A stretch of 43,830 nt of DNA, taken from Variovorax boronicumulans NBRC 103145. Its GTDB lineage: Bacteria > Pseudomonadota > Gammaproteobacteria > Burkholderiales > Burkholderiaceae_C. The notes below the pieces were generated by a model. That model saw nothing but the letters and a program-made list of their open reading frames with translations. It was not told where the DNA came from and ran no database searches. A program made the position numbers and the translations under genes. This document shows, in pieces, positions 16,562 through 24,392 of this stretch (position 1 is the first letter of the stretch; every line of letters begins with the position of its first letter). Location of the stretch: the NCBI RefSeq assembly GCF_001591345.1, contig NZ_BCUS01000048.1, positions 1-43,830 of the forward strand, in the 5' to 3' direction.

Positions 16562-16821
16562 ACATCGGCTAAGAATATAAAAAATGGAATAAACACAAAT
16601 AATTACACAGATAACAAAAATATCGAATCCGATTCACAAATGCGCCCAAATCGCCCCACGGGTATTTCTTGCGCATTTCGAACCGTGGTTCCTGGTTCGC
16701 CCGCGCCGCACGGTCAATGGCGCGCCATCGGCAACGCGTGATCGCCGGCGCTTTCCCGCGCGCCCCGGGCCGGGTTAACCTCGCCCTTCATGGCCCGCCT
16801 TCGCACCGCATCGATCATTCG

Positions 16822-16841
16822 CCCGCTCTCGCGAGAGCGGG
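16822..16841. repeat. Perfect 20-base GC-rich palindrome
   Basis: The arms CCCGCTCTCG and CGAGAGCGGG are perfectly complementary with no spacer, so as RNA it would fold into a stem with a small loop. It is followed 34 bases later by an intrinsic terminator. It may be the first stem of a short transcript, or a protein-binding site. Confidence 0.5.
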
Positions 16842-16875
16842 TGAGCTAGCGCACGGTTCGAAACCACGCCATGCA

Positions 16876-16899
16876 ACCCGCCCCAGGAGGCGGGTTTTT
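16876..16899 (+). terminator. Intrinsic terminator in front of the P-loop gene
   Basis: ACCCGCC (16876-16882) and GGCGGGT (16889-16895) form a seven-base stem with a six-base loop, followed by a run of T. It lies 45 bases before the start of the gene at 16944, and no protein gene on this strand ends nearby. It must therefore terminate an untranslated transcript or act as an attenuator. Confidence 0.65.
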
Positions 16900-16943
16900 C
16901 TTGTCCGTCTCCCGAGCTTTGTTCCCCACCCGCAGGAGACCGA

Positions 16944-17447
16944 ATGACACCGACACCACCCACATCTACGCCCGTGCTGCACATGGTCTGCGGCAAGATC
17001 GGCGCCGGAAAGTCCACGCTGACCCGGCGCCTGGCGCAGGCGCCCGCCACCGTGTGCATCAGCGAGGACACCTGGCTCGCCGCGCTCTACCCCGGTGAAA
17101 TCCACGCGCTGCCCGACTACGTGCGCGCCGCCGGCCGGCTAAAGCAGGCGATGGGTGAGCACGTCTGCGCGCTGCTGGGCGCCGGCGTGTCGGTGGTGCT
17201 CGACTTTCCGGCCAACACGGTGAGCCACCGCGCCTGGGCGCGCGGCCTCTTCGAGCAGGCCGGCGCGGCGCACCAGCTGCACTTTCTCGACGTGCCGGAC
17301 GACATCTGCAAGGCACGGCTGCGGGCGCGCAACGCGGCGGGCGAGCACCCCTTCGAAACCTCCGACGCGCAGTTCGACCTGATCACCCGCCACTTCGTGC
17401 CGCCCACGGCCGAGGAAGGGTTCCACGTGATCCGCCACGATCGGTAA
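16944..17447 (+). CDS. P-loop AAA_33-type kinase/ATPase
   Basis: The protein is 167 residues long. The Walker A motif GKIGAGKST is at 17-25, followed by a lid-like LRARNAAGEHPFETSDAQFD segment. It resembles small zeta-toxin-like or nucleotide/aminoglycoside-kinase-like P-loop proteins grouped as AAA_33, which phosphorylate small molecules. The catalytic aspartate is probably in VVLDFPANT. AGGAG precedes the ATG. Nothing nearby indicates the substrate, and no antitoxin-like gene is adjacent, so a toxin role is not supported. The next gene starts 11 bases downstream. Confidence 0.82.
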   Translation: MTPTPPTSTPVLHMVCGKIGAGKSTLTRRLAQAPATVCISEDTWLAALYPGEIHALPDYVRAAGRLKQAMGEHVCALLGAGVSVVLDFPANTVSHRAWARGLFEQAGAAHQLHFLDVPDDICKARLRARNAAGEHPFETSDAQFDLITRHFVPPTAEEGFHVIRHDR

Positions 17448-17458
17448 GCTGCGCGCCG

Positions 17459-17947
17459 ATGCACATCGAACCCGCCCTGTCCACTGAAGCGCCCGCCGTC
17501 GCGGCCGTGTTGACCGAAGCCGCGCAATGGCTCGCCGAGGGAGGACGCCCGCTCTGGAGCGCCGCCGACACCGGCCTCGAACGCATCCAGCGCGACACCG
17601 ACGCCGGCCGCTACGTGGTGGCCAAGGAGAACGGCGACTGGGCCGGCGTGATGCGCCTCGATCTGGAAGACCCGTCGTTCTGGCCCGAGATCGCGCCCGG
17701 CAGCGCGCTGTTCGTGCACAAGCTGGCCGTGCGCCGCGCCTGGGCCGGCCGGGGCGTGTCGCGCGCGCTGCTGGGCCATGCACGCGACCACGCCCGCGCG
17801 CTCGGGCGCCCCTGGCTGCGGCTGGACTGCGTGGCCGATCGCGCCGCGCTGCGCACGCTGTACGAGGGCTTCGGCTTCGCGCTGCACAGCTGCATCGACC
17901 TGCGCGGCGGGACGTTTGCGCGCTACGAACTGCGCGTGAACGGCTGA
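17459..17947 (+). CDS. GNAT-family N-acetyltransferase
   Basis: The protein is 162 residues long with the GNAT fold pattern. LFVHKLAVRRAWAGRGVSRA holds the acetyl-CoA pyrophosphate-binding motif (R/QxxGxG/A type: RAWAGRG). It is followed by a helix, then LRLDCVADRAALRTLYEGFG, the conserved motif B region. It should acetylate an amine on a small molecule or protein; the acceptor is unknown. It is 11 bases after the P-loop kinase gene and likely cotranscribed. Confidence 0.88.
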   Translation: MHIEPALSTEAPAVAAVLTEAAQWLAEGGRPLWSAADTGLERIQRDTDAGRYVVAKENGDWAGVMRLDLEDPSFWPEIAPGSALFVHKLAVRRAWAGRGVSRALLGHARDHARALGRPWLRLDCVADRAALRTLYEGFGFALHSCIDLRGGTFARYELRVNG

Positions 17948-18019
17948 CCGTCCGACACGCCGACGCGTCCCTTCGGCGCTGGCGGGAACATCGTGGCCTG
18001 TGGCAAGCTCGCACGCTCC

Positions 18020-18601
18020 ATGACCGACCGAATCCCGCCCTCTCATTTCCGCCGTCGGGTGCTGCGCGCGCTGCTGGGCGCCGCCGCCCTGCCCGCGCCG
18101 TTCGCGGCGCTGGCCGGCTTCAACTTCTTCACCAATGAATACACCGCCACGCGCGAGGAGCTGCAGTCGCAGATCGCCAAGCGCTTTCCGGTGGCCGAGC
18201 GCTATGCCGAGATCTTCATGGTCGGGCTGCGCGACCCGCAGCTGGGCCTGGACGGGCGCGCCAACCGCGCGGCCATCACGGCCACGCTGACCATCGCCAG
18301 CCCGCTGCTGGCGGCCTCGCCGGTGCAGGGCGTGGTGTCGGTGAGCAGCGCGCTGCGCTACGACGCGGCGGCACGCGCGCTGCGGCTCGATCAGCCCAAG
18401 GCCGAGCGGCTCGAGCTGCAGGGCGTGGAAGGCCGCGACGCCGAGCGCCTGCAGAAGGTCGGCGCGGTGGTCGCGCAGGAACTGCTGCAGGGCCAGATCC
18501 TGCGCAGCTTCACGGCCGACGAGCTCACGGTCGGGCGCAAGACCTACGAGGTGGGCGACATCACGGTGCAAGACAACGGCATCAAAGTGCAACTCAAATG
18601 A
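18020..18601 (+). CDS. DUF1439 exported protein (YceB-like)
   Basis: The protein is 193 residues from the ATG at 18020. An arginine-rich start (FRRRVLRALLG) and a hydrophobic stretch ending ALAGF form an export signal, possibly Tat-dependent given the consecutive arginines. The mature part begins with YTATREELQSQIAKRFP and continues with LRDPQLGLDGRANRAAITA, matching the DUF1439 family of YceB-type proteins. E. coli YceB is a lipoprotein, but no lipobox cysteine is seen here. The function is unknown. Its stop overlaps the next gene start by ATGA, suggesting coupling with a lipoprotein phosphodiesterase. Confidence 0.78.
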   Translation: MTDRIPPSHFRRRVLRALLGAAALPAPFAALAGFNFFTNEYTATREELQSQIAKRFPVAERYAEIFMVGLRDPQLGLDGRANRAAITATLTIASPLLAASPVQGVVSVSSALRYDAAARALRLDQPKAERLELQGVEGRDAERLQKVGAVVAQELLQGQILRSFTADELTVGRKTYEVGDITVQDNGIKVQLK

Positions 18602-19605
18602 AACAACGTGCCGCCCTTCTTGTCCTGATCGCCGCTGCGCTCGTCGGCGCCGGCTGCGCCGCCATCGCCCCGAAGGCGAAGCAGCATTTCGACCTGCAGG
18701 CCCACCGCGGCGGACGCGGCCTGGCGCCCGAGAACACGCTGGCCGCGTTCTCCAACGCGATGGACCTGGGCGTGACCACGCTCGAACTCGACATCGGGCT
18801 CACGGCCGACGGCGTGGTGGTGGTGTCGCACGACACGGCGCTCAACGCCGACCACACGCGCGACGCGCGCGGCGCCTGGCTCACGGCCAAGCCCGCCCCG
18901 TCCGTGCGCTCGCTCACGCTGGCGCAGCTGCAGACCTACGACGTGGGCCGCCTCAACCCCGAGAGCAACTACGGCAAGCAGTTCGCGCTGCAGCAGCCGC
19001 GCGACGGCGAGCGCATTCCCACGCTGGCCGCGCTGTTCGCGCAGGTGCAGGCGCGCGGCGCCGATGCCGCGCGGGTGCACTTCAACATCGAGACCAAGAT
19101 CGACCCGACCAAGCCCGACGAGACCGCCGCGCCCGAGCCCATGGTGCGCGCGCTGCTGGCCGAGATCGACAAGGCGAAGATGGGCGAGCGCGTGACCATC
19201 CAGAGCTTCGACTGGCGCACGCTCGCGCTGGTCGGCCAGCTCGCGCCGCAGCTGTCGCGCGCCTACCTCACCACGCCCCGCACGCTGAAGGACAGCCGCT
19301 GGACCGCCGGCCTTGACGCCGCCGGCTTCGCCTCGGTGCCGCAGCTCGTGAAGGCCGCGGCCGGTGTATCGGCCGGGCCGCTGATCTGGTCGCCGGCGCA
19401 CGCCGACCTGGGCGCCCCCGCCATCCGCGAAGCGCAGAAGCTCGGCATGAAGGTCGTGCCCTGGACCGTGAACCAGCGCGCCGACATGGTGCGGCTCATG
19501 GACGCGGGCGCCGATGGCCTGATCACCGACTACCCCGACGTGCTGCGCGACCTGATGCGCGAGCGCGGACTGGCACTGCCACCACCAGCGAAGGCCGCCT
19601 CATGA
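18598..19605 (+). CDS. Glycerophosphodiester phosphodiesterase, lipoprotein
   Basis: The protein is 335 residues long. Lipobox LVGAGC puts the acylated cysteine at position 20. The TIM-barrel GDPD signature is complete: QAHRGGRGLAPENT with His36 and Glu45, ELDIGLTADGVVVVSHD with Glu63, Asp65 and His78, and later NIETKID. Such enzymes split glycerophosphodiesters into glycerol-3-phosphate and an alcohol, here most likely in the periplasm. The start overlaps the DUF1439 stop and its end overlaps the next small gene by four bases. Confidence 0.92.
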   Translation: MKQRAALLVLIAAALVGAGCAAIAPKAKQHFDLQAHRGGRGLAPENTLAAFSNAMDLGVTTLELDIGLTADGVVVVSHDTALNADHTRDARGAWLTAKPAPSVRSLTLAQLQTYDVGRLNPESNYGKQFALQQPRDGERIPTLAALFAQVQARGADAARVHFNIETKIDPTKPDETAAPEPMVRALLAEIDKAKMGERVTIQSFDWRTLALVGQLAPQLSRAYLTTPRTLKDSRWTAGLDAAGFASVPQLVKAAAGVSAGPLIWSPAHADLGAPAIREAQKLGMKVVPWTVNQRADMVRLMDAGADGLITDYPDVLRDLMRERGLALPPPAKAAS

Positions 19606-19877
19606 GCACCGTGACGCAACTCGACACCATCGCCTCGGGCATCGCCGCCTTGCAAGGCGGCAGCGGCTCCGTCACCACGCTCTCCACGGCCGCGCGCGCC
19701 AGCACCGAGCTGCTCGGCGCGCTGCCGCCGCGCTATGGCGAGGTGCTGCTGAACCTGCTGGACCGACTCGAATCGAGCGCGCTTTTCAGCGAGGAAAGCT
19801 GCTCGTTCAGCCAGAAAGACCTGCTCGACAACCTGCAGGTGTGGGTCGACAAGGCCCGCGGCCAACTGGTGTCTTGA
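19602..19877 (+). CDS. Hypothetical 91-residue protein
   Basis: I do not recognise this protein. It starts within the stop of the phosphodiesterase gene (ATGA overlap) and has the same codon bias, which supports a real gene. It looks cytoplasmic, with no signal or membrane segment, and is largely helical. It has a conserved-looking LPPRYGEVLLNLLDRLESSALFSEESCSFSQ-like middle section (positions about 40-70) and a single cysteine. It may be a small regulatory or partner protein, but nothing in its context defines a role. Confidence 0.65.
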   Translation: MSTVTQLDTIASGIAALQGGSGSVTTLSTAARASTELLGALPPRYGEVLLNLLDRLESSALFSEESCSFSQKDLLDNLQVWVDKARGQLVS

Positions 19878-19917
19878 GGCGCCGGCGCCCCGCCCCGGTT
19901 TATCATCGCGCCCAACC

Positions 19918-20328
19918 ATGCGCACCCTGCTGCTCGCCCTCATGATCGCCCTGCTGCCCATCCGCGGCTGGCTCGGCGACGCCATGGCGCTCGAGATGGT
20001 GCGGCATTCGCTGCCCGCCGCCGAGGCGGTGGTGGCCGCGGCAAACGGCATCGCCGAAACGCACTGCCATGAAGCCACCATGGAGGCCGACACCGGCCAC
20101 GACATGGCGGCCATGCACGACAACAGCGGCGATTCGCAGCAGTCCCACGGCACCGACCACGCGAACTGCGGCACCTGTGTCGCCTGCCAGGTCTGCCACA
20201 CGGTGGCACTCGGCGGCATGCCGCTGGTCGACACCCCGCATGCGGCGCCCCAGGCGCCGCCGGCCGCGCACGCGGCCCGCTTTGCCAGCGCCGAGCCCGT
20301 CCTGGGCTTCAAGCCGCCCATTTCCTGA
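19918..20328 (+). CDS. Exported Cys/His/Met-rich protein at the head of the copper cluster
   Basis: The 136-residue protein begins with a short hydrophobic segment (LLLALMIALLPI) that looks like a signal or anchor. The middle has many His and Met residues (THCHEATMEADTGHDMAAMH). A striking CGTCVACQVCH motif follows at 84-94, giving a CxxCxxCxxCH pattern, plus Cys50. This fits a soft-metal ligand such as copper. The family may be related to DUF2946, but that is uncertain. It is the first gene of a same-strand set with a TolC-family lipoprotein, multicopper oxidase and other copper proteins, so copper capture in the periplasm is the best guess. Confidence 0.7.
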   Translation: MRTLLLALMIALLPIRGWLGDAMALEMVRHSLPAAEAVVAAANGIAETHCHEATMEADTGHDMAAMHDNSGDSQQSHGTDHANCGTCVACQVCHTVALGGMPLVDTPHAAPQAPPAAHAARFASAEPVLGFKPPIS

Positions 20329-20402
20329 TCTTCCTGCCCGTAGTCCGTCCGCAGTGAGCCTTTGGCTCGCAGCGTTCGCCGTATTGCCCATGGAGATCGC
20401 TC

Positions 20403-21902
20403 GTGAATTCCCTTGCTCGCCGGCCGTATGCCGGCATCCCCCGCTATCGGACAGATAGCCCGCCCCTCGGGCGAAAAAGTCACTTTTCATTCCTCAGAAC
20501 CGCCACCGCGCTGACCGCTGCGTTGGTGCTCGCCGGCTGCGCCAGCCTGTCGCCCGACGGCGGCGCCGGCGACGTGCAGGCGCTGGTCGACGGCAATCCG
20601 CTCATGGCGGGCGCCGCAGCCCAGCGCAAGCCGGACGACGCCTCGCAGCAAAGCGTCGACGCGCTGCTGGCCAAACCGCTGGACGCCGAAGCCGCCGTGC
20701 GCATCGCGCTCGTCAACAGCCCGCGCGTGCAGGAGGCCTTTGCCACGCTGCAACTGAGCGACGCCGACCGCGTGCAGGCCGCGAGCCTGCCGAACCCGGT
20801 GCTGTCTTTCAGCCGACTGGCGCAGGGCAGCGAGCGCGAGTTCGAGCGCATGCTGACTTTCAACGTGGTGGGCCTGCTCACGCTGCCGTGGCAGGCGCGC
20901 TGGGCCGGCCAGCGGCACGAGGCCGCCAAGCTGCAGGCGGCGCAAAGCGTGCTGCTGCTGGCCGCCGACACCCGCCGCGCCTGGGTGCGCGCGGTGGCCG
21001 CGCAACAGAGTGTGAGCTACCTGCGCGACGCGAAGGACGCCACCGAGGCCGGCGCCGAACTGGCGCACCGCATGGCCAAAGTCGGCAACTGGAGCGCGCT
21101 GCAGCGCACGCGCGAACAGCTGCTGCTGGCCGACGCGTCCGCGCAGCTCGCACGCGCCGAACAGGCGGCCGTCGCCAGCCGCGAACAGCTCACGCGCCTG
21201 CTGGGCCTGAGCGGCGCGCGCACCGGCTACACCCTGCCCGACCGCCTGCCGCCGCTGCCGAAGGCCGCGCCCGAGCTCGGCGACGTGCAGGCCCTGGCGC
21301 TGCGCGACCGGCTCGACGTGCGCTCGGCGCAGGCGCAGAACACGGCCGTGGCCGGCTCGCTCGGCCTCACGCACGCCACCCGCATGATCAATGCGATGGA
21401 GTTGGGCGTGGTGCGCAACACCACCTTCGAGAACGACGCCGATCGCTCGAAATCGACCACGCGCGGCTTCGAGCTCGAGCTGCCGATTCCGATCTTCGAC
21501 TGGGGCCAGGCCCGCAGCGGCCGCGCCGAGGCGCAGTACCTGCAGTCGGCCGCGCGCGTGCGCGACGTGGGCGTGCTCGCCGCCAGCGAGGCGCGCGAAG
21601 CCTGGCAGGGCTGGAACACCGCCTACGCCCTGGCGCGCCGCTACCGCGACGAGGTGCTGCCGCTGCGCAAGCAGGTCAACGAGGAGATGGTGCTGCGCTA
21701 CAACGGCATGCTCGCCAGCGTGTGGGAGCTGCTCGGCGAAACGCGCGCGAGCATGCTCGCCGTGAACGCCGGCATGGAGGCCCAGCGCGACTTCTGGCTG
21801 GCCGACACCGACCTTCAACTGGTGCTCACGGGCAGCTCGCCCGGCGGCATGACGGCCCTGCAGACCGCGGCCACCAACGAACCAGCGGCGGGAGGCCACT
21901 GA
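20403..21902 (+). CDS. TolC-family outer-membrane efflux lipoprotein
   Basis: The protein is 499 residues from a GTG at 20403, with GGAGA about 6 bases upstream. A positively charged start and hydrophobic stretch end in the lipobox LVLAGC, so it is lipid-anchored like many OEP-type proteins. Two OEP repeats follow, with coiled-coil helices rich in Ala, Gln and Glu and the block GFELELPIPIFDWGQARSG typical of TolC proteins. In CusC-type systems the TolC partner works with an RND pump. No pump or adaptor gene is present in the window, so its partner must be elsewhere. The next gene starts only two bases after the stop. Confidence 0.9.
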   Translation: MNSLARRPYAGIPRYRTDSPPLGRKSHFSFLRTATALTAALVLAGCASLSPDGGAGDVQALVDGNPLMAGAAAQRKPDDASQQSVDALLAKPLDAEAAVRIALVNSPRVQEAFATLQLSDADRVQAASLPNPVLSFSRLAQGSEREFERMLTFNVVGLLTLPWQARWAGQRHEAAKLQAAQSVLLLAADTRRAWVRAVAAQQSVSYLRDAKDATEAGAELAHRMAKVGNWSALQRTREQLLLADASAQLARAEQAAVASREQLTRLLGLSGARTGYTLPDRLPPLPKAAPELGDVQALALRDRLDVRSAQAQNTAVAGSLGLTHATRMINAMELGVVRNTTFENDADRSKSTTRGFELELPIPIFDWGQARSGRAEAQYLQSAARVRDVGVLAASEAREAWQGWNTAYALARRYRDEVLPLRKQVNEEMVLRYNGMLASVWELLGETRASMLAVNAGMEAQRDFWLADTDLQLVLTGSSPGGMTALQTAATNEPAAGGH

Positions 21903-21903
21903 C

Positions 21904-23328
21904 ATGAACCGTCGCAACTTCTTTGCGGGCGCCGCCACGGCCGTGGCCGCCTCCACCGTGAGCCGCGTGAGCATGGCCGCGCTGCCCGAGCCGGTGACAC
22001 AGGCATCGACCGCCACCGCACCGCCGCTCGTGCCGCCCAACGGCCGACCCTACAACCCCGTCGTCACGCTCAACGGCTGGACGCTGCCCTGGCGCATGAA
22101 CGCCGGCGTCAAGGAATTCCACCTCGTCGCCGAACCCGTCGTGCGCGAGATGGCGCCCGGCTTCAAGGTCAACATGTGGGGCTACAACGGCCAGTCGCCG
22201 GGCCCGACCATCGAGGTGGTCGAGGGCGACCGCGTGCGCATCTTCGTGACCAACAAGCTGCCCGAGCACACGACCGTGCACTGGCACGGCCAGCGCCTGC
22301 CCAACGGCATGGACGGCGTGGGCGGCATCACGCAGCCGCACATTCCGCCGGGCAAGACCTTCGTCTACGAGTTCACGGCGCGCCGCCCCGGCACCTTCAT
22401 GTACCACCCGCATGCCGACGAGATGGTGCAGATGGCGATGGGGATGATGGGCTTCTGGGTCACGCACCCGAAGGCCGAGCATCCGCTGATCGAGAAGGTC
22501 GACCGCGACTTCTGCTTCCTGCTCGGCAGCTTCGACGTGGAGCCCGGCAGCGCCACGCCCAAGGTCAACACCATGACCGACTTCAACATCTGGAGCTTCA
22601 ACAGCCGCGTGTTCCCGGCCATCGACACGCTCAACGTGCGCCGTGGCGACCGCGTGCGCATCCGTGCGGGCAACCTCACGATGACCAACCACCCGATCCA
22701 CATCCACGGCCACGAGTTCGAGGTCACGGGCACCGACGGCGGCCCGGTGCCGCGCACCGCGCGCTGGCCCGAGGTGTCGGTCGACGTGGCGGTGGGCCAG
22801 ATGCGGCAGATGGAGTTCATTGCCGACGAGGAAGGCGACTGGGCGCTGCACTGCCACAAGGCGCACCACACGATGGGCCCGATGGGGCACGACGTGCCGA
22901 CCATGATCGGCGTGGACCACAAGGGCGTGGCCGAAAAAATCAAGAAGCTCGTGCCCGACTACATGGTGATGGGCGACAAGGGCATGGCCGACATGGGCGA
23001 GATGGAAATGCCCATTCCCGAGAACACCGTGCCCATGATGACCGGCACCGGCCCCTTCGGTTCGGCCGAGATGGGCGGCATGTTCACGCTGCTCAAAGTG
23101 CGGCGCGACCAGAAGCCGGGCGACTACCGCGACCCGGGCTGGTTCAAGCACCCGGCCGGCACGGTCGCGCGCGAGGTGTCGGCCAGCGGTGCGCCGGTGG
23201 CGCCGCGCAAGACCGGCACCGCGCCCGCGAGCCCCGACAGCGGCAGCGGCAGCGGCAGCGGCAGCGGCAGCGGCAGCGGCAGCGCCACCGTGCGCAAGCC
23301 CTCGGGCCATGGGGCCCACAACCACTGA
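21904..23328 (+). CDS. Multicopper oxidase, two cupredoxin domains, Met-rich tail
   Basis: The protein is 474 residues long. The N-terminus MNRRNFFAGAATAVAAS carries a Tat-type twin arginine. All four copper-binding blocks are visible: HWHG 126-129, HPH 168-170, HPIHIHGH 263-270 and HCHKAHHTMGPM from 316, which fits HCHxxxHxxxxM exactly. Cupredoxin folds cover about 50-190 and 225-340, so it is shorter than three-domain CopA/PcoA proteins. A Met-rich segment (about 353-393) and a Gly-Ser run (447-460) follow. It probably oxidises Cu(I) to less toxic Cu(II) in the periplasm. It sits between the TolC-like and cupredoxin genes. Confidence 0.92.
   Translation: MNRRNFFAGAATAVAASTVSRVSMAALPEPVTQASTATAPPLVPPNGRPYNPVVTLNGWTLPWRMNAGVKEFHLVAEPVVREMAPGFKVNMWGYNGQSPGPTIEVVEGDRVRIFVTNKLPEHTTVHWHGQRLPNGMDGVGGITQPHIPPGKTFVYEFTARRPGTFMYHPHADEMVQMAMGMMGFWVTHPKAEHPLIEKVDRDFCFLLGSFDVEPGSATPKVNTMTDFNIWSFNSRVFPAIDTLNVRRGDRVRIRAGNLTMTNHPIHIHGHEFEVTGTDGGPVPRTARWPEVSVDVAVGQMRQMEFIADEEGDWALHCHKAHHTMGPMGHDVPTMIGVDHKGVAEKIKKLVPDYMVMGDKGMADMGEMEMPIPENTVPMMTGTGPFGSAEMGGMFTLLKVRRDQKPGDYRDPGWFKHPAGTVAREVSASGAPVAPRKTGTAPASPDSGSGSGSGSGSGSGSATVRKPSGHGAHNH
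23242..23283 (+). repeat. (GGCAGC)7 hexanucleotide tandem repeat
   Basis: Seven perfect copies of GGCAGC encode seven Gly-Ser pairs near the C-terminus of the multicopper oxidase. Because the unit is six bases, copy number change would alter only linker length and not the frame. The tract joins the catalytic part to a short basic/His tail. Confidence 0.9.
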
Positions 23329-23360
23329 TCGCATCGATCCAACTTTTTGAAATTCCATTC

Positions 23361-23873
23361 ATGAACACCCGTTTCTCCACCCTCGTCGCCGGCATCGCAC
23401 TGGCGGCCGTCACCACGTTCGCCACAGCCCACGAAAGCCACGCACCCAAGGCCGGCACCGCCACGCTCGCGCCCGAGCAAAAAGCCTGGGGCATCGCCGG
23501 CAAGGCCAGCGCCGTGAAGCGCACCATCGACATCGCGATGGCCGACGACATGACCTTCACGCCCTCGGTCCTCGAAGTGCGCGAAGGCGACACCATCCGC
23601 CTGCGGCTGAAGAACCGCGGCAAGGACCTGCACGAGCTGGTGCTGGGCACCGCCGCCGTCATCGAGGACCACGCCGCCATGATGAAGAAGCACCCCGGCA
23701 TGGAGCACGACGAGCCCTGGATGGCGCACGTGCAGCCGGGCAAGACCGGCGAACTGATCTGGACCTTCAACCGCGCCGGCGACTTCGACTTCGCCTGCCT
23801 CGTGAAGGACCACTACGAACTCGGCATGGCCGGCCGCGTGCGCGTGCTCGCCGCGGCCGCGCCCACACGATGA
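23361..23873 (+). CDS. Periplasmic cupredoxin (type 1 copper protein)
   Basis: The protein is 170 residues long with a signal peptide ending near ATAHESH (residue 23). The mature part has the plastocyanin/azurin-like pattern: His91 in KDLHELVLG, then Cys146-x4-His151-x4-Met156 in ACLVKDHYELGM. This gives a full set of type 1 copper ligands. An insertion rich in His and Met (AAMMKKHPGMEHDEPWMAH) follows the first ligand loop and may bind extra copper. It lies 32 bases after the multicopper oxidase gene and could carry electrons or copper for it. Confidence 0.9.
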   Translation: MNTRFSTLVAGIALAAVTTFATAHESHAPKAGTATLAPEQKAWGIAGKASAVKRTIDIAMADDMTFTPSVLEVREGDTIRLRLKNRGKDLHELVLGTAAVIEDHAAMMKKHPGMEHDEPWMAHVQPGKTGELIWTFNRAGDFDFACLVKDHYELGMAGRVRVLAAAAPTR

Positions 23874-23894
23874 CCCACTGAAAGGAACCCCACC

Positions 23895-24344
23895 ATGCAA
23901 CGACGAACCCTCCTGAAACTCGCCGCCGCCACCGCGTCCCTGCCGCTCGCCGCGCAGGCCGCCGCACCGATGGTCGAGATCTGGAAAGACCCGAACTGCG
24001 GCTGCTGCCAGGACTGGGTCAAGCACCTCAACAAGAACGGCTTTGCCACGCGCGTGCACGACGAGGGCAACGGCCCGGCGCGCGAGCGGCTCGGCATTCC
24101 GACGAAGCTGGGTTCGTGCCACACCGGCCGCGTCGGCGGCTACGCCATCGAAGGCCACGTGCCGGCGCGCGAAATGCATCGGCTGCTGAAGGAAAAGCCC
24201 AAGGCCGTCGGCCTGGCCGTGCCCGGCATGCCGATCGGCTCGCCCGGCATGGACGGCCCGGCCTACGGCGACCAGCGCGACGCCTACGACGTGCTGCTGG
24301 TGCTGGCCGACGGCAGCACGCGCGTCTTCCAGAGCTACCGCTGA
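23895..24344 (+). CDS. DUF411 metal-binding protein
   Basis: The protein is 149 residues long with a signal peptide (RRTLLKLAAATASLPLAAQA). The family motifs are present: WKDPNCGCCQDW with Cys35, Cys37 and Cys38, SCHT with Cys75-His76, and GYAIEGHVP. DUF411 proteins are exported and recur in copper and silver resistance loci, where they are thought to bind or traffic the metal through the CxCC motif. The gene lies 21 bases after the cupredoxin gene with an AAGGAA ribosome binding site. Confidence 0.9.
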   Translation: MQRRTLLKLAAATASLPLAAQAAAPMVEIWKDPNCGCCQDWVKHLNKNGFATRVHDEGNGPARERLGIPTKLGSCHTGRVGGYAIEGHVPAREMHRLLKEKPKAVGLAVPGMPIGSPGMDGPAYGDQRDAYDVLLVLADGSTRVFQSYR

Positions 24345-24392
24345 GCCCCTCTTCACCCTTCATCCCATCCAAACCAGGAAGGAACCCCGACC

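Larger units (their letters stand above)
16418..16943. other. Long intergenic region, AT-rich then structured
   Basis: No protein gene is credible in these 526 bases. The half next to idi (about 16490-16640) is very AT-rich: 32 of 120 bases are G/C over 16501-16620. It contains the palindrome at 16544-16561. The half next to the kinase gene returns to high G+C and carries a perfect 20-base palindrome at 16822-16841, a small GGTT-CGA-AACC hairpin near 16855 and an intrinsic terminator at 16876-16899. It could hold the idi promoter and a small RNA gene. Confidence 0.6.

Noticed and set aside
16850..16871. A tRNA T-arm-like stretch around GGTTCGAAACC
   Set aside because: Only two of the five stem pairs next to the loop fit, and no acceptor or anticodon stem can be built around it, so it is not a tRNA.
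16944..17447. The P-loop gene as a zeta-like toxin
   Set aside because: No antitoxin-type gene is next to it, and it is followed by a GNAT gene; a toxin-antitoxin reading based on the latter is not supported by motifs.
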